Assembly: GCA_029204225.1 (NCBI GenBank)
Contig: CM055100.1
Location: 10,328,501-10,392,500, forward strand
Reading direction: 5' to 3'
DNA length: 64,000 nt
Origin: Diphasiastrum complanatum
Taxonomy: Eukaryota; Streptophyta; Lycopodiopsida; Lycopodiales; Lycopodiaceae
In this document: piece by piece, positions 33,511 to 45,119 of the stretch
How positions within the stretch are numbered: the first letter of the stretch is position 1
Layout: every line of letters starts with the position of its first letter
The notes under the pieces: model-generated
The model's input: the letters and a program-made list of their open reading frames with translations, nothing else
Told to the model about the DNA's origin: nothing
The model's database searches: none
Translations under genes and position numbers: made by a program

Positions 33511-33789
33511 CTCGATTTTGTCATAGTTTGTGGTGGTGATTTCATTAACTCACATGCTTTTAGTGATTTACTGCCTTTGCAACATTTGTTAAAAAATGAG
33601 AATTTCCTTGGAACATGAAGTCGTACATCTATCTTCACCGACATTATCTCCAAAAAAATGGGATTGAAGTCAAACTATGTCTATTCTTTTCACTTACTTG
33701 ACCATAAATGAGATTCTATTTTGGCTAGATAACAATCATTTGAAAGCATTGCAAGAATCAATTTCATTCAGAATTGCAATAATCAATTT

Positions 33790-34909
33790 TTATTCAGAAT
33801 TACAAGAATCAATTTCATCAGCGACAACATCTTGCAATTCATCTTCTCTTAGATGATTTTCATCATCGCTCTCACTTTCAAAAATTATTTCATCATCCTG
33901 ATTATTAGAATTTCTATTCTCAACATCCATGGAAGTAGGTGCCTCAAGTATGGTTTGACAATTTACTACATCTCTAGGTAGCTCAATCTCATAGTTAAAA
34001 TGAAGGTTTTCCATTTCATTCTCAACAATTGCACCCTCAAATACTCGTTGTGAATGTGGTTCAACTTGAGCTACAAACCACCATATCTTGTTTAGTCAAT
34101 CTGGTTGAAAAAACACTTGCAAAAATCACTATTTTAGAACATATCGAAAACTCAAATACTGAAGTCACTTGCAATAAAATAAAAAAACATGATAGCATAG
34201 CATGTGAACCTGCTCACAGTGATGAGGCAACACCAATGTGTCAAAGGACTCCATGCTCAATGTTTTTGCTGAATCAATCGCAAAAAATCCACTTGGATCC
34301 GATTTTACGGTTGCATTTGGCCCTCTACAAACTACCTTGAACCATTTCACATCAAATAAAAAATAGTGTCCACTTTCACCAAATGACACATCATAAATAT
34401 TTTGTATAGTTCCTACAAATTCTATGTCTCCTGAGATGGGATTCCGATCTCGTGCACTGCTTTGACTTTCTTGTTGGAAAGATGCTATTACACCACAATC
34501 ATGTATGTGTCTCTTGTTATCAATCCTTTCAACACAAAAGTGGAAACCAAAAGCCCATATAGCATTATACATTTTGCACTGCCACATGACAAACATGAAT
34601 CTCATAAATAATCATTGTGACTGAACATGGTATTCCAAAATGCTTAAACAAATATTGTTATAGACCAGAATGTTCTAATAATAAAGTATCTAAACAATAA
34701 TACCTTCCATTCGCATAGTCTTGCAAAGTCCCATTCTGCATTTGATATTTTTTGTCCCTCTTATATTGCTTTTTATAGTGTGTCATGCATCCACTCGCAT
34801 TGCTTGGGCAATGACTCAAGATCATGTGAACTTGTGGCCATGTGTCTACCTCTATTCTGTCGTTGGCGCTAATTTCTAGACAAGGCCCTCTCTTTTTTCT
34901 CTTCTTCAT
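33790..34909 (-). pseudogene. CACTA transposase C-terminal part (DUF4216-like)
   Basis: The minus-strand frame 34605-34165 carries DNKRHIHDCGVIASF, RDRNPISGDIEFVGTIQNIY, HYFLFDVKWFKV, SDPSGFFAIDSAKT and HCEQVHML. This is the layout of the DUF4216 domain that follows TNP2 in plant CACTA transposons (N-P-I-x-G-D, then F-x-V-x-W, then a G-F-x-x-x-D segment, then E-Q-V). The frame after it (34014-33790) is acidic (EIIFESESDDENHLREDEL), as C-terminal tails of these proteins are. Upstream, 34909-34658 is a basic frame (MKKRKKRGPC, YKKQYKRDKKY) that I cannot assign. Stops between pieces make it a relic. The matching TNP2 part is at 37405, on the opposite strand. Confidence 0.65.
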
Positions 34910-35207
34910 ATAGGTCTAACCATTTATCCATAACTCCACATTTATAAAGCACGAATGTAAAAAACAAAATTCTCGTTGGAAGGGTGCCAACCTATGGACC
35001 TTTCCCATCCCTTGAAATTTTTTACTAGTTATGCCCTGAGCATTGATTCTTCATTCTTGTCTGAATTAAGGTTTCATCTCTTTTTACAGATTGAAATAAG
35101 TTTCGTTGGGCACGCGGTTTCGTCCGCTATTATCTCTACCGCATTATTGACATGTATACATGATATGCTTAATCTGATACAGCTCTTTGTTTAGCGTTCA
35201 GATCTAT

Positions 35208-35610
35208 GTTAATATTGTTATGCTTATCATTCATTCTGTCTGATCTTTCTAGTTGTTTTTTCTGGTAATGGACGACTAACATTTAGTCTTGTCTTTCGCG
35301 AATCATTTGCGACTAATTATCAGTCGAGCACAGTCTAGCTCCTCGCGAATCATTTGCGACATATAATTTGTCTTGCTATTCGCGACAAATTATTCTTTTG
35401 GCACTTCATTTATTAATGCTTGGCTACGTAATCTAGAATGACCATGATTTTCATCATTAAAGTTCTGTTCATTCTAATAGGCGTAGTCATGCTTACGGAG
35501 AGAGTCGTATAACTCGTTTCGCTGTGCACAAACATTTTCTGTTTGAGTTCGTTTCTTGTTCGAGTTCGTGTCTTGTTCGTGTTCGTCATTCATCTCCCCC
35601 CTCTCTCCAA
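35208..35610 (+). repeat. 5' LTR of a plus-strand copia (left edge uncertain)
   Basis: The end CTCTCTCCAACA at 35610 abuts a PBS. From about 35290 to the end it matches the reverse complement of the LTR at 38198-38663, sharing GACTAATTATCAGTCGAGC, GGCTACGTAATCTAGAATG and GGAGAGAGTCGTATAAC. Upstream of 35290 the two differ, so the true left edge is uncertain. Confidence 0.65.
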
Positions 35611-35623
35611 CATGGTATCAGAG
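35611..35623 (+). promoter_or_regulatory. Primer-binding site
   Basis: TGGTATCAGAGCT directly after the LTR end. Confidence 0.88.
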
Positions 35624-35770
35624 CTATTTTCATAGCTTGATAAGCTTCCACAGTACAAGATTCTACTAGCCGATAGAATAATTGTTTTCTTGTTCTGTAT
35701 TTTTAAGTATCAGATATTCATACTTAAGTCACTGATAGTTTTTCCTATCACTTAGACTAAATCTTCCACA

Positions 35771-37404
35771 TGGATTCCCAAAAGAAAGCCAGTCCTATCA
35801 TGGACAAGCTTGATGGAGCCAATTACCATCTGTGGAAATTTAAAATGAAAATTGTTCTAATGGCAAAAAAAAATTGTACGACATTGTTACAGGTGCAAAA
35901 GGGAAACCCGAAGCGGACGATGCGGCAATCGCTAGATGGAAGCTGAAGGATGGAAAAGCTTTCACGCTGATCATCCTCAATATCACGGATACCTAGATCG
36001 GCCATGTATCCGAGGCTCAGACATCGAAAGAAGTCTGGGACATCTTGAGCACACTATACGAAGTGCGAGATATAGCTTCCAAGCTACATCTCAGAAAGAA
36101 ATTCTACTCCCTCAAGATGACGAATGGTGATTCTTTGCAGAATCATATATATCAATTCAAGAACTTACTAAGACAAATGGTCGTTGTCGGATCTGTCATA
36201 GACGATCAAGACGCAGTGATGCAACTGCTTACAAGCTTGCCAAGTTCTTACGATAGCTGGGTGATGATCATTACAACTCATCCATAATTGACTCTTTCGA
36301 GAGTCATTACTATGTTGTTGCAGGAAGACACGTGGAGGAACGAAGCCTCGAGTTCCTCAACTGATTCTCATGCCTTGTACACCAAGAAGAGCATGACAAA
36401 GCAAAAGAAGAAGAAAGGCCCAAAGCAATCAAAGCCAGACCAGAAACCAGCTCAGCACAAGGAACAGTCGAATCCGCAGACAAAGAAGAAACTGTTCTGC
36501 AGATACTGCAAACAAAACAACCACGAAATACAAGACTGTCGAATACTTCAAGCGAAGAACAGCAGCAAAGGGCAATCGAATCAAGTGGCAAATGCAGCTG
36601 CAGAAGTTCCACAGCCTATTCAAGAAGCGGATCATGATGCCTTCATGACCAATCATCAAGGAGCATCTGGCGATAGTTCTTGGTTCCTGGATTTCGGAGC
36701 CACTCAGCACATGACTAGTCTCATTGGCTGTTTCGAGTCCTATACACCTTACAGTACTCAGAAATTCATTCACATTGGCGACAATAGCACACAAGCTACT
36801 AAAGGTGAAGGCATTGTAAGATTATGCTTTGGTAAACAGACTAGGAAACCATTTAAGTCAAGCCATCAGCATGTTGCTAGAGGATTGCTAGATGTTGTAC
36901 ATTCAAATATTTGTGGCCTGATGAAAAATCCTTTGCTGAAGGATGCCAAGTATTTTATAACCTTTATTGACGAATTCTCTAGAAGGACTATGGTGCACTT
37001 CATAAAGAAGAAATCAGAAGCCTTCAACTACTTTAGAATCTTCAAGAAGCGTGCAGAAAAGGAGACTAGAAGGACGACCAAGGTCCTAAGGTCAGACAAC
37101 GGTGGAGAATATATCTCTGTCGAGTTTAAGGAGTACTGCAAAAGCCAAGGCATTGAGCAGCAATTCATCACTCCTTACAGTCCTCAGTCTAATGGCTTAG
37201 CTGAGAGGAAGAACCGCACTCTGGTCGAATCTGCCAAATGTATGTTATCGCATGCATCGTTGCCCAAGAGTTTTTGGGCTGAAGCTGTCTCCACTGCAGC
37301 TTACGTCCAAAACAGATGTTCGACCAAGGCCCTCTCAGATAAGACACCCCACGAGGTGTGGAGAGGCTCTAAGCCTTCTTTGAAGAACCTAAGAGTGTTG
37401 GGTG
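35771..37404 (+). pseudogene. Copia gag, protease, integrase: 5' half of an element
   Basis: Gag starts MDSQKKASPIMDKLDGANYH at 35771, shifts frame at an A-run near 35868, and continues (VWDILSTLYEVRDIASKLHL) to a stop near 36285. From 36288, a 397-aa frame has a basic linker (KKKKGPKQSKPDQKP) and a zinc knuckle CRYCKQNNHEIQDC near 36500. The protease follows with WFLDFGATQHMT, where the normal D-S-G reads D-F-G. A deletion removes the GAG-pre-integrase part. The integrase core has LRSDNGGEYIS and NGLAERKNRTL. The family reading stops at KPSLKNLRVLG (37403), then CACTA transposase begins. The 3' half of such an element lies inverted at 40690-38664. Confidence 0.88.
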
Positions 37405-38197
37405 CCAACGCAAGGTTAAGAACATGGATGTGTACCTTGAGCCGCTTATTGACGGGTTGGAAGATTTGTGGAAAGGGATAAAAGCATATGACATTTCGCG
37501 CCCCTTACATGAGAGGGAGTTTATACTACATGCCATTGTAATGTGGACAATGCATGACTATCCAGGATTAGGTGAATGCTTAGGTAATCATTCAAACAAT
37601 GTCTATCTTGTGTACATAGGAGTTTGTTTACAGTTACATACAACTAGTAATTCTTGACATTTACATGATATACTACAATGGCTATAATTATTCTTTGACA
37701 TATACTTTTTTTAATAGTGATTGATAGTATCCATTTGTTGGGCAGGCTTTCAAACGGCTAGAAAAAATGCTTGTTTTTTGTGCGAGCCAAATCTTGTGGG
37801 AAGATACTCTTATACTCTCAAAAAAGTGGTTTAGGGTAATCATCGTGAATACTTGCATGAAGGCCATCCATTCAGAGACACTCATAGAAGAGGTTTTGGA
37901 GGAAGAGTTGAGAGAGAGATGCCTCCAAAGAGGATGTCTGTGGAAGATTGGCGAAAACTATGGGAGGAATCTCAAGCAAAGCCAATCGATGGTATGAAAA
38001 GATTATCTATATTTCATCGTTTGGAACATTGGAATAACCTTTTGATTAATCACCTACTTGATCCCATGCACATATTTAAAAATGTGGGTGAATCTACTTG
38101 GAAACACTTGATTGGTGAAAAACATACCATTGCTGCAAGGCACAATCCAAAAGAATCAAACACCAAAAAAGAATATTGGATAAAGGATGGTGAAGAT
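37405..38197 (+). pseudogene. CACTA TNP2-like transposase fragment
   Basis: Plus strand. A first coding block at 37405-37570 reads KNMDVYLEPLIDGLEDLWKG, then FILHAIVMWTMHDYPGLG. A donor-like GGTGAATG follows. After about 180 bp an acceptor TTGTTGGGCAG (37745) opens the second block: FQTARKNACFLCEPN, HEGHPFRDT, PPKRMSVEDW, HWNNLLINHLLDPMHIFKNV. These are the typical TNP2 (Pfam transposase family tnp2) strings D-V-Y-L-x-P-L, A-x-M-W-T-x-H-D-x-P and L-D-x-M-H-I-x-K-N-V. One stop sits in the second block. The right end is cut at 38197 by an LTR. The left end is a direct junction with copia integrase. The DUF4216-like half is on the opposite strand at 33790. Confidence 0.8.
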
Positions 38198-38663
38198 TGT
38201 TGGAGAGAGAGGGGAGATGATGATTAACACGAACGAGACACGAACCTGAACAAGAAACGAATGAGAAACGAACTCAAACAGAAAATGTTCGTGCGCAGCT
38301 GAACAAGTTATACGACTCTCTCCGTAAGCATGACTATGCCTATCAGAATGAATAGAACTTTACTGATAGAAATCATGGTCATTCTAGATTACGTAGCCAA
38401 GCATTATTAGATGAAGAATAATTTGTCGCGAATAGCAAGACAAATTATATGTCGCGAATGATTCGCAAAGAGCTAGACTGTGCTCGACTGATAATTAGTC
38501 GCGAATGTGTAAAAACACAGTGTCACGATTCTTTCACCTTTTATTTGTCTATGCGAATTTGCGTGTAAATATGCAGGCTGCGCGACAACGTTAGTAAATA
38601 TGCAGCATGAATGGAGGCAGATTAAAATGGGATTTAAGGAGAGTAGAAGTAATAAATCCAACA
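38198..38663 (-). repeat. 3' LTR of a minus-strand copia
   Basis: 466 bp. It begins TGTTGGAGAGAG on the plus strand and ends AAATCCAACA, then CCCCTCCTTAATC, the complement of a polypurine tract. The flank on the outer side is AAGAT. It matches the plus-strand LTR at 35290-35610 at roughly 85-90 percent by eye. Confidence 0.85.
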
Positions 38664-40690
38664 CCCCTCCTTAATCTGGATCCGTGAATGCCTTGATCTT
38701 CAGACTTAGCAATGCACAAAATTTGTTGTGTGCATTAACACTGAGTGCTTTCGTGAAGATGTCTGCAATCATGTCGTGTGTTTTGCAGTACATTAAGCTC
38801 ACCTCTCTGTCGAGAACCTTGCCCTTGATGTAGTGATATCTGATCTCAATGTGCTTACTCCTAGAATGAAATCTAGGGTTGGCCGATAAGGCAATAGCAC
38901 TTTGGTTATCACAAAACAAAATTTTAGGGCTGTACTGATACAAACTGATGTTTGACAGCAAATTTCTCAACCAAAACGCTTCCTTAATAGATTGAGAAGC
39001 AGCAATGTATTCTGCTTCAGTAGAGGAAAGTGCGATAGAGGTTTGCTTATGACTGTTCCACAAAATAAAACCATCGTTGAAGAAGAATGTAAATCCAGAT
39101 GTGGACTTACGATTGTCTGCATCTCCTCCCCAGCTTGCATCAAAATAACCACTGAGCTGATGAAGATTGTCGTTGCTGACATCTCCATAGTAGATGCACT
39201 GGTCCATGGTAGCTCGAATATACCTCATGACTCGAATAAGAGCCTTCCAATGGGTAATGCCAAGATTAGCCATGTATTGGCTGAGTGAGCTAACAGCAAA
39301 AGAAATATCTGGTCTTGTGCAGACCATTGCATACATGAGAGATCCTAGTATCGATTGATACAGATACTCTCTCATTTGCTCCTCTTCCTGCTTGGTCTGG
39401 GGACTTTGGTCCTTTGACAAATGCAGGCCTGGATCCATTGGTGAGTGAGCTAATTTACAATCCATCAAATTGTATCTGTTAAGAACATTATGAAGATACC
39501 TTTGTTGAGTGATGTAAATCAGTCGATTTGCTCTGTCTCTGTGGATTTGAATTCCCAAACAGAAGTGAGCTTCGCCAGATCTATCATGTCGAATTCTGAG
39601 AACAGCATTTGTTTCGAATCTTTAACCATATTGGTATTTTTGCTGAAGAGCAACATATCATCCACGTACAAGGTGATGATAATGAAGGATTGTTGCACTG
39701 ACTTTGAATAAACATTACAATCAGTAGTGCTTGGTTTAAATCCTTGTTCAATGAGGAATGTATTGATCCTCTAAAACCAAGCCCTGGCAGATTGTTTCAA
39801 GCCGTACAGTGCTTTGTGGATTTTGCAGACATGATTCTTCATGCCTTTCAGAACGTATCCTTCGGGCTGGATCATGTAGATATCTTCTTGTATAACTCCA
39901 TTCAGATAGGCTGTTTGTACATCAAGTTGATGTACTTCGAGGTTGGCAGCTGCAGCATAAGACAGGAGCATTCGGATCGACGAATGTTTGACGACTGGAC
40001 TAAAAGTCTCACTGTAGTCGACATTCGGGATCTGGGTGAATCCTTGTGCTACCAGTCTGGCCTTCCTTCGATCAATTGCTCCGTTGGCATTATATTTGAT
40101 CTTAAAGATCCATTTGCAATCAATGATATTGCAGCCAATAGGAGCTTCGACTAATGACCATGTCTGATTCTTGATCAGAGAGGAATACTCTTTGTCCATG
40201 GCTTCTCTCTAGAGATCAGAGTCTGGTTGGCTAAGTGCCTCTTTGATTGTCGTCAGTTTTTGCATCAAGAGACAGACAAACTCAGGAGTATACCTTGTGG
40301 GTTGTGTGCGCACTCAGCTTGATCTTCTGGGAGGATTCGACTGATGAACCGCTCCTGGGACTTGTTGCTGGGTAGCAGCAATATCTTCGTCTGATTCGTT
40401 GTCTCGAAGTGGGTCGACAATACATACGTCTGAGCCAGAAGCTTGGACTGTCGTGTCAATGGCAGGTGATGAGCGTTCTTCTTGAGCAATATCCTTGCCT
40501 TTGAGGTCGACGAACTGATCCTCGATAAAGACTGTATCCCAGCTATACAAGATTTGCTGGGTATCAGGATCGTGCAACTTGTAAGTATTATCAGACGAGT
40601 TATATCCGATCAGAATGGTCTTGAGGCCTTGGAAGTCCAATTTCTTCCTTGTATCCTTTGGGATCTGCGCATAGGCACTAGTTATATATG
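38664..40690 (-). pseudogene. Copia integrase tail, RT and RNase H: 3' half of an element
   Basis: Read on the minus strand from 40690. The integrase tail is AYAQIPKDTRKKLDFQG, then ILIGYNSSDNTYKL. A linker follows, then RT (CKWIFKIKYNANGAIDRRKA, VQTAYLNGVIQEDIYMIQPE, ALYGLKQSARAW), one stop at about 39772, the catalytic box LYVDDMLLFSKN near 39680, and one frameshift near 39560. The frame 39558-38671 is complete through RNase H (DASWGGDADNRKSTSGFTFF, SSTEAEYIAAS, SKHIEIRYHYIKGKV, DIFTKAL), ending four codons from the polypurine tract. Only two lesions remain in this half. The 5' boundary falls at the same integrase point where the plus-strand 5' half stops. Confidence 0.88.
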
Positions 40691-41493
40691 CAGCAATGTT
40701 TCCATGCACATCTGGACGTCCATCAATGTATGTATGATTTGCCCTTGAGATGTTGCCTCCTTGCATGCGTTGCTCCTCTAAAGAACAATTCAAGCCATAT
40801 ACTTGCATCCTCCATTGGTGACGACACAAAGCATGCCAATCACCCCAATTGTATTGAGGTCCTGCATATGACATCAATGTCACAACACTATTTAGAGGGA
40901 CCTCAATACTACTCAATGCAAAAAGGCCCAAACCAGCCTCAGGAAAGTGTTCACTAGGCATGATCATGTACATTCGACCCCAATACGTAAATGGTGTTCC
41001 ATTTTAATGGTAATGGTGATTGGAGTGGCCAACATGAATATTTACTTCTAATGAAAGTTTTTACTGATGGTTGCAAGCTAGGTGGAAGAGGAAGGTCAGA
41101 CAAAAAACCTAGAATGTCTTTTGACACATCAACAATGCGTAGTAATTTGAAATTATCTTTCAAAGTAGTCATAATACGTCCAAGACATGTTCTCTTTTTT
41201 AAAGGGGTGGTCAAGTTTGTGGAATCCACGTGGAGTATCGTGGAGCACTCATGTGCAACATCTAGGATAGGTGTGGTTGGGTGGTAAGAATGTTCTAGAG
41301 ATTTGGAGACATGGATTGAATCACAAGGCATTGATGAACTAATTATATCATGCAAGGGGTCATCATCAACAAGAGCATCATCTAAGGCCAATGATGATCC
41401 AAAATCAATATTCATGTGATTTATCCTATCAATAATATTCTCGATCTCTCTTGCAACTCTTTTTCTTGAAACCAACTTATGTTCCTTCTTCTG
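40691..41493 (-). CDS. SET-like exon fused to copia integrase, truncated
   Basis: On the minus strand an acceptor TTTTGCAG (ending at 41494) opens a long coding stretch. It first reads KKEHKLVSRKRVAREIENII and TPLKKRTCLGRIMTTLKDNF. After one frame change near 40980 it reads AGLGLFALSSIEVPLNSVV, SYAGPQYNWGDW, YGLNCSLEE and YIDGRPDVHGNIAAYI. The G-x-G-L-F-A plus Y-x-G plus D-G-x-x-x-x-x-G-N-I-A pattern resembles a SET methyltransferase-type domain. That is a resemblance, not proof; the catalytic N-H-S-C region would come next and is missing. The frame runs without a stop into copia integrase at about 40690, giving a 219-codon chimeric frame (40973-40314). Probably a host or CACTA-borne gene broken by the copia rearrangement. 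Confidence 0.45.
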
Positions 41494-41520
41494 CAAAAGT
41501 TGAAAATGTTAGATGTATTA

Positions 41521-41524
<4 letters not shown>

Positions 41525-41609
<85 letters not shown>
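41525..41609 (+). repeat. (CT)n microsatellite, 85 bp
   Basis: CT repeats about 30 bp upstream (minus-strand sense) of the acceptor of the SET-like exon. Confidence 0.97.
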
Positions 41610-41613
<4 letters not shown>

Positions 41614-43233
41614 ACGTGAGGAAGACAGGTGTCATAGCTAAGCATCAGTTGTTATCCATGTCCGAAACAAGATTCACTACCTTACCAGCTTGATTATTAT
41701 TACAATCAATACGTCCAATCTTCCCTATCATGCATTCCATAATTAGCAATACATTCTGCTCTTTAACAAAACCGTATCAAAGCAATGCCATACTAATCAG
41801 TATAAGAGCGAAAAAGAATGTATTAAGTTCACATAAGCATTTTACATGTACAAAGCTATCTTGTAATACACTGATAACAAGAGGCATGACTTCAGCATCA
41901 GTGCTAGGTACTAGGGCAGATCCGTGTCATACTAACCCCAGGTACTCCCATGAAAGTCATAGGGAGTCCAAGCACCTTATGGCTTGGGCAATTCCATGCC
42001 ATACAAGCACGTCAAAGCCAAGCTTCTTACAGAATTCATAGCTTACGCAAATAGAAACAGCTCTTAAGTCAAATAATTCATGTCCTTGTTAAAAGTATCG
42101 TACATAACTCATTATTAGTTTTACAGACGTGGAACGTAAGCACTTCTTGGTACCTGCATATACATGCTATTTAAAGTCTATCGTAGAAATCCTCATGTAT
42201 GCATAAACCATAAAGTAGTATCACATAAATTATTCAAATCGGTGTTACCTCTTATGGTTTCATACTTGTATGCGAGGTGAAGCGTTTTCCTGTGAGCTAC
42301 CCATCTCCAGTTGACTTTATCTATATCTTCCTTATATACTATTGATTACACATTGAGAATGGTGAATTTACGGCAGTGTATTATGGTAATAACAGTCTCG
42401 TATTCTAAGAAAGATATTTATTATGTCATTTATCCAGCAATCCCGTGTTAGCATCATCACATACCATAAACTCTTCTTTCTATAACTTAATTCTCAACAT
42501 GTATATAAAGTATAAGCGTATTGGAATCATTATTTTCAAGGTTGATACTACTACTTTGACTTAACAAACCTCTGCAAATGAAAACCAGAGACACCACCTT
42601 ATTTTATTATTCTTGCAAACAATTACGTAGCTCATTCCCTAACAGCGTCAAAATGTATATCTGAGACACAATGAAAGTATGTTGGGCGGCGATGCATGTA
42701 TCATCATATGAAATTGGCTTTGCAACCACACAAGATAGTGCACAGATCCGTTGTCTCCATGCATACTATCTAGCGAAAATCCGCAAATGGTGTGTGTAGA
42801 TCGATGTCCCCACGTGTTTTCAGAACACGGAAAACCGCATATGAGGCAATCATCAAAACATGTGTCATCATGTATATACCTACAACGCGTCCATAAGCAT
42901 AGGGAAGTGCGATTATTCACCTTATCAACAATCGCTGGTGGTCAGCAACCTATCTCTTCACCAAAAGAGTATACAAGCTACACATTCATCAACGATTACT
43001 ACCAGATGTATCATCACTGTCCAAAAGCAATATTTCCAAAAAGCTGATAGATATCATACGTCAGTTATTGCCTGGATATGTGGCTGTGACAACGCTCAAT
43101 CGTAGTAGTTGCTATTGAAGCCAATCCTTCCAATCCACAGTTATCATACGTGTGAGCTTTTTACAGCAAGCGTACCTCATTCATAGGTATTGATCCAGCG
43201 ATTAGTGAGCCATGGACAAATCAAAGATCTTAC
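41610..43233. other. Unassigned, possible intron of the minus-strand gene
   Basis: 1.6 kb with no supported coding sequence; open stretches (42751-43047, 42648-42920) have no motifs. If the leader exon at 43234 belongs with the SET-like exon, this is its intron. Confidence 0.35.
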
Positions 43234-43370
43234 CTTAACTTGTAGAGCTTCTCCTTACGAATACTCTTTCGTTTCTGTTTGCAAGTCTCTTCACATCCAA
43301 TCCAACTAAGGTTGCAGTAGACAGAAAAAAAACCAAAAGAAAAAGGGAGAGAGAGTAGGGAGAGTAGGAG
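43234..43370 (-). other. Possible untranslated first exon, minus strand
   Basis: Minus strand: downstream of a TATA box the sequence is CT-rich (CTACTCTCCCTACTCTCTC). It has only an ATG followed at once by TGA, and reaches TACAAGTTAAG followed by GTAAGATC, a good splice donor at 43233. It would suit the leader of the gene containing the SET-like exon, but that link is inferred. Confidence 0.3.
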
Positions 43371-43390
43371 TTAGGGTAGCGCAATCTCCT

Positions 43391-43400
43391 TACTTATAGA
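43391..43400 (-). promoter_or_regulatory. Possible TATA box, minus strand
   Basis: The minus strand reads TCTATAAGTA in the context GCTTCTATAAGTAAGG. It stands 25-35 bp before the pyrimidine-rich putative leader. Confidence 0.35.
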
Positions 43401-43823
43401 AGCAAGAGAACCCTTAGGTGCATTGAGTGTAAGTGAATGCACACCGTTAGATTAGATCCCCACTTTGTGCATTAATCCCAACCATTCGAGAAATTCAAGT
43501 TTCCCACCAAAAGAAAAAAAAATTTTAAAAAAAACTTTTTCTTTCCTTGAAGGGTCATCCAACTTAACATATTAATTTGAGGCAATTTCATGGTCTTGGT
43601 TTCGAAGAGACAACATAAGAGACTTCCCCAACAAAAAACATTCGTGGAGTTTTTATAATAAAATTGTACACAACCGGTATGATGGTGTCAAGTCATGATT
43701 GCAGGCCTTCTTTAGTTTCAGTTTTGGATCTTACATGTCTGAGTGCATAGTCGAATTATGTGTTGAATTATGAGTATGTCCACGCTTTGAAAGCGATTCA
43801 ATTGCATACTCACTGGAGAGTCC

Positions 43824-43881
<58 letters not shown>

Positions 43882-44836
43882 ATATGACTTCATTTAGTGT
43901 GTCTACTTTTCTTGCTTGAAGCTATCTTGTTCCTATAAGAGTTTGCTTCAGATTTGTGAGGTGCAATAGTGCTGGAATCAAGTAGAGATGAAGCACCACT
44001 ATGTGCACCTATCAAAGAAGCAAGGAACTACCATATTCATCTTCAGTATTCAACACAATGATACATAGAATCACTACCAAAAGTTCATGTGGAATTGTGC
44101 GGTAAATTTTTTGATGATTGAGCTTTCTAGAATCCTAACATGATTATCTTCAAGAATAGATTACAAAGATCTGAAAGTTGTCCAAATCTTGAACCAAAAC
44201 ACTTTTAAGATAAAGCGGATGGTTACAAGGCTTGGTGAAAATAGCATTAGCACTAAGGCAGGTAGTCATCATCAAGCATTAGTGTAAACAAGGCATGAAC
44301 AATATTGTCCTCCATGTAAAAAGTTTCAAGATGCTGCATTCTCCAATCATAACCATCGAACTTATCACCATCAGTGCAAAAATACTTAGGCAGGGCATTC
44401 CATTATGATTGCAAACTTGAATTGTAAGAAACAGCTAAAAACTGATACCAGTTAAGGCGTCAATCAAAATTCTTATAATATAATAATGTGTACTGTACAA
44501 TACAATTAGGTACAGGTGATCCAAAATTGACGCCCCAAAATTTGGGATTCAGCTAAATTGACAACACCCCTTATCATGGTGCATGTCAAAAGACCACAGG
44601 CCGACTTTTATGTAGGGCCTAAATGGCTTTATGCTGCTTATAGCCAGAAAGCATTATGATGTAGAATAGCTATTTCCCAAGTGTACAGCTAGCGTAGTCC
44701 CTTTCCTTGAAGTGACTCTACAGTCACAAATATCACCACAACCCTTGCAATTGGTAGTGGAAATCGAGGTATCAACACTTTTGAAGATAAACAGCCAAGA
44801 ATTTAGTAATGCCCCCTCCAAGGTCACTTAAGGAAT
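43401..44836. other. Intergenic, 3' side of the PIP5K gene
   Basis: No coding sequence supported. It includes A/T runs near 43510-43545 and a GA microsatellite at 43826-43880. The part next to 44836 should hold the 3' UTR of the lipid kinase gene. Confidence 0.45.
43826..43880 (+). repeat. (GA)n microsatellite, 55 bp
   Basis: Uninterrupted GA repeats. Confidence 0.96.
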
Positions 44837-45119
44837 TCAGCTCGCAGGAAAGCTCTTCTGCATAAAGCTCTGGAATCGTTTTGAATATAAAGCTGGGTCG
44901 ACTGCAGAAATTGAAAAGGAATCGTATTGCAAAGACTTGCAAGCATGCTCAATTTTCTTTGAAATATCATATCGTTGCAGGATGTCAATGATTCCAAAAT
45001 AAAGCACCACATCGCAAACTTCACCAAACAGTTCACCTTCAGGATGAGCATCCAACTTACTTATTTGCAGTATCCTCTCTGCTCTTGCAGGCATGTTCAC
45101 TCCCAACTGCACATGTAAC
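44837..45119 (-). CDS. PIP5K-like, terminal exon with stop
   Basis: The acceptor GGATTGTCCAG precedes GTTACATGTGCAG. It codes for [16 protein letters not shown] to the C-terminus [11 protein letters not shown] and TGA (44839-44837). It contains [20 protein letters not shown] and [16 protein letters not shown]. Confidence 0.9.

Noticed and set aside
34029-34340. 103-aa plus ORF
   Set aside because: It is antisense to the DUF4216-like CACTA fragment, which has recognisable motifs.
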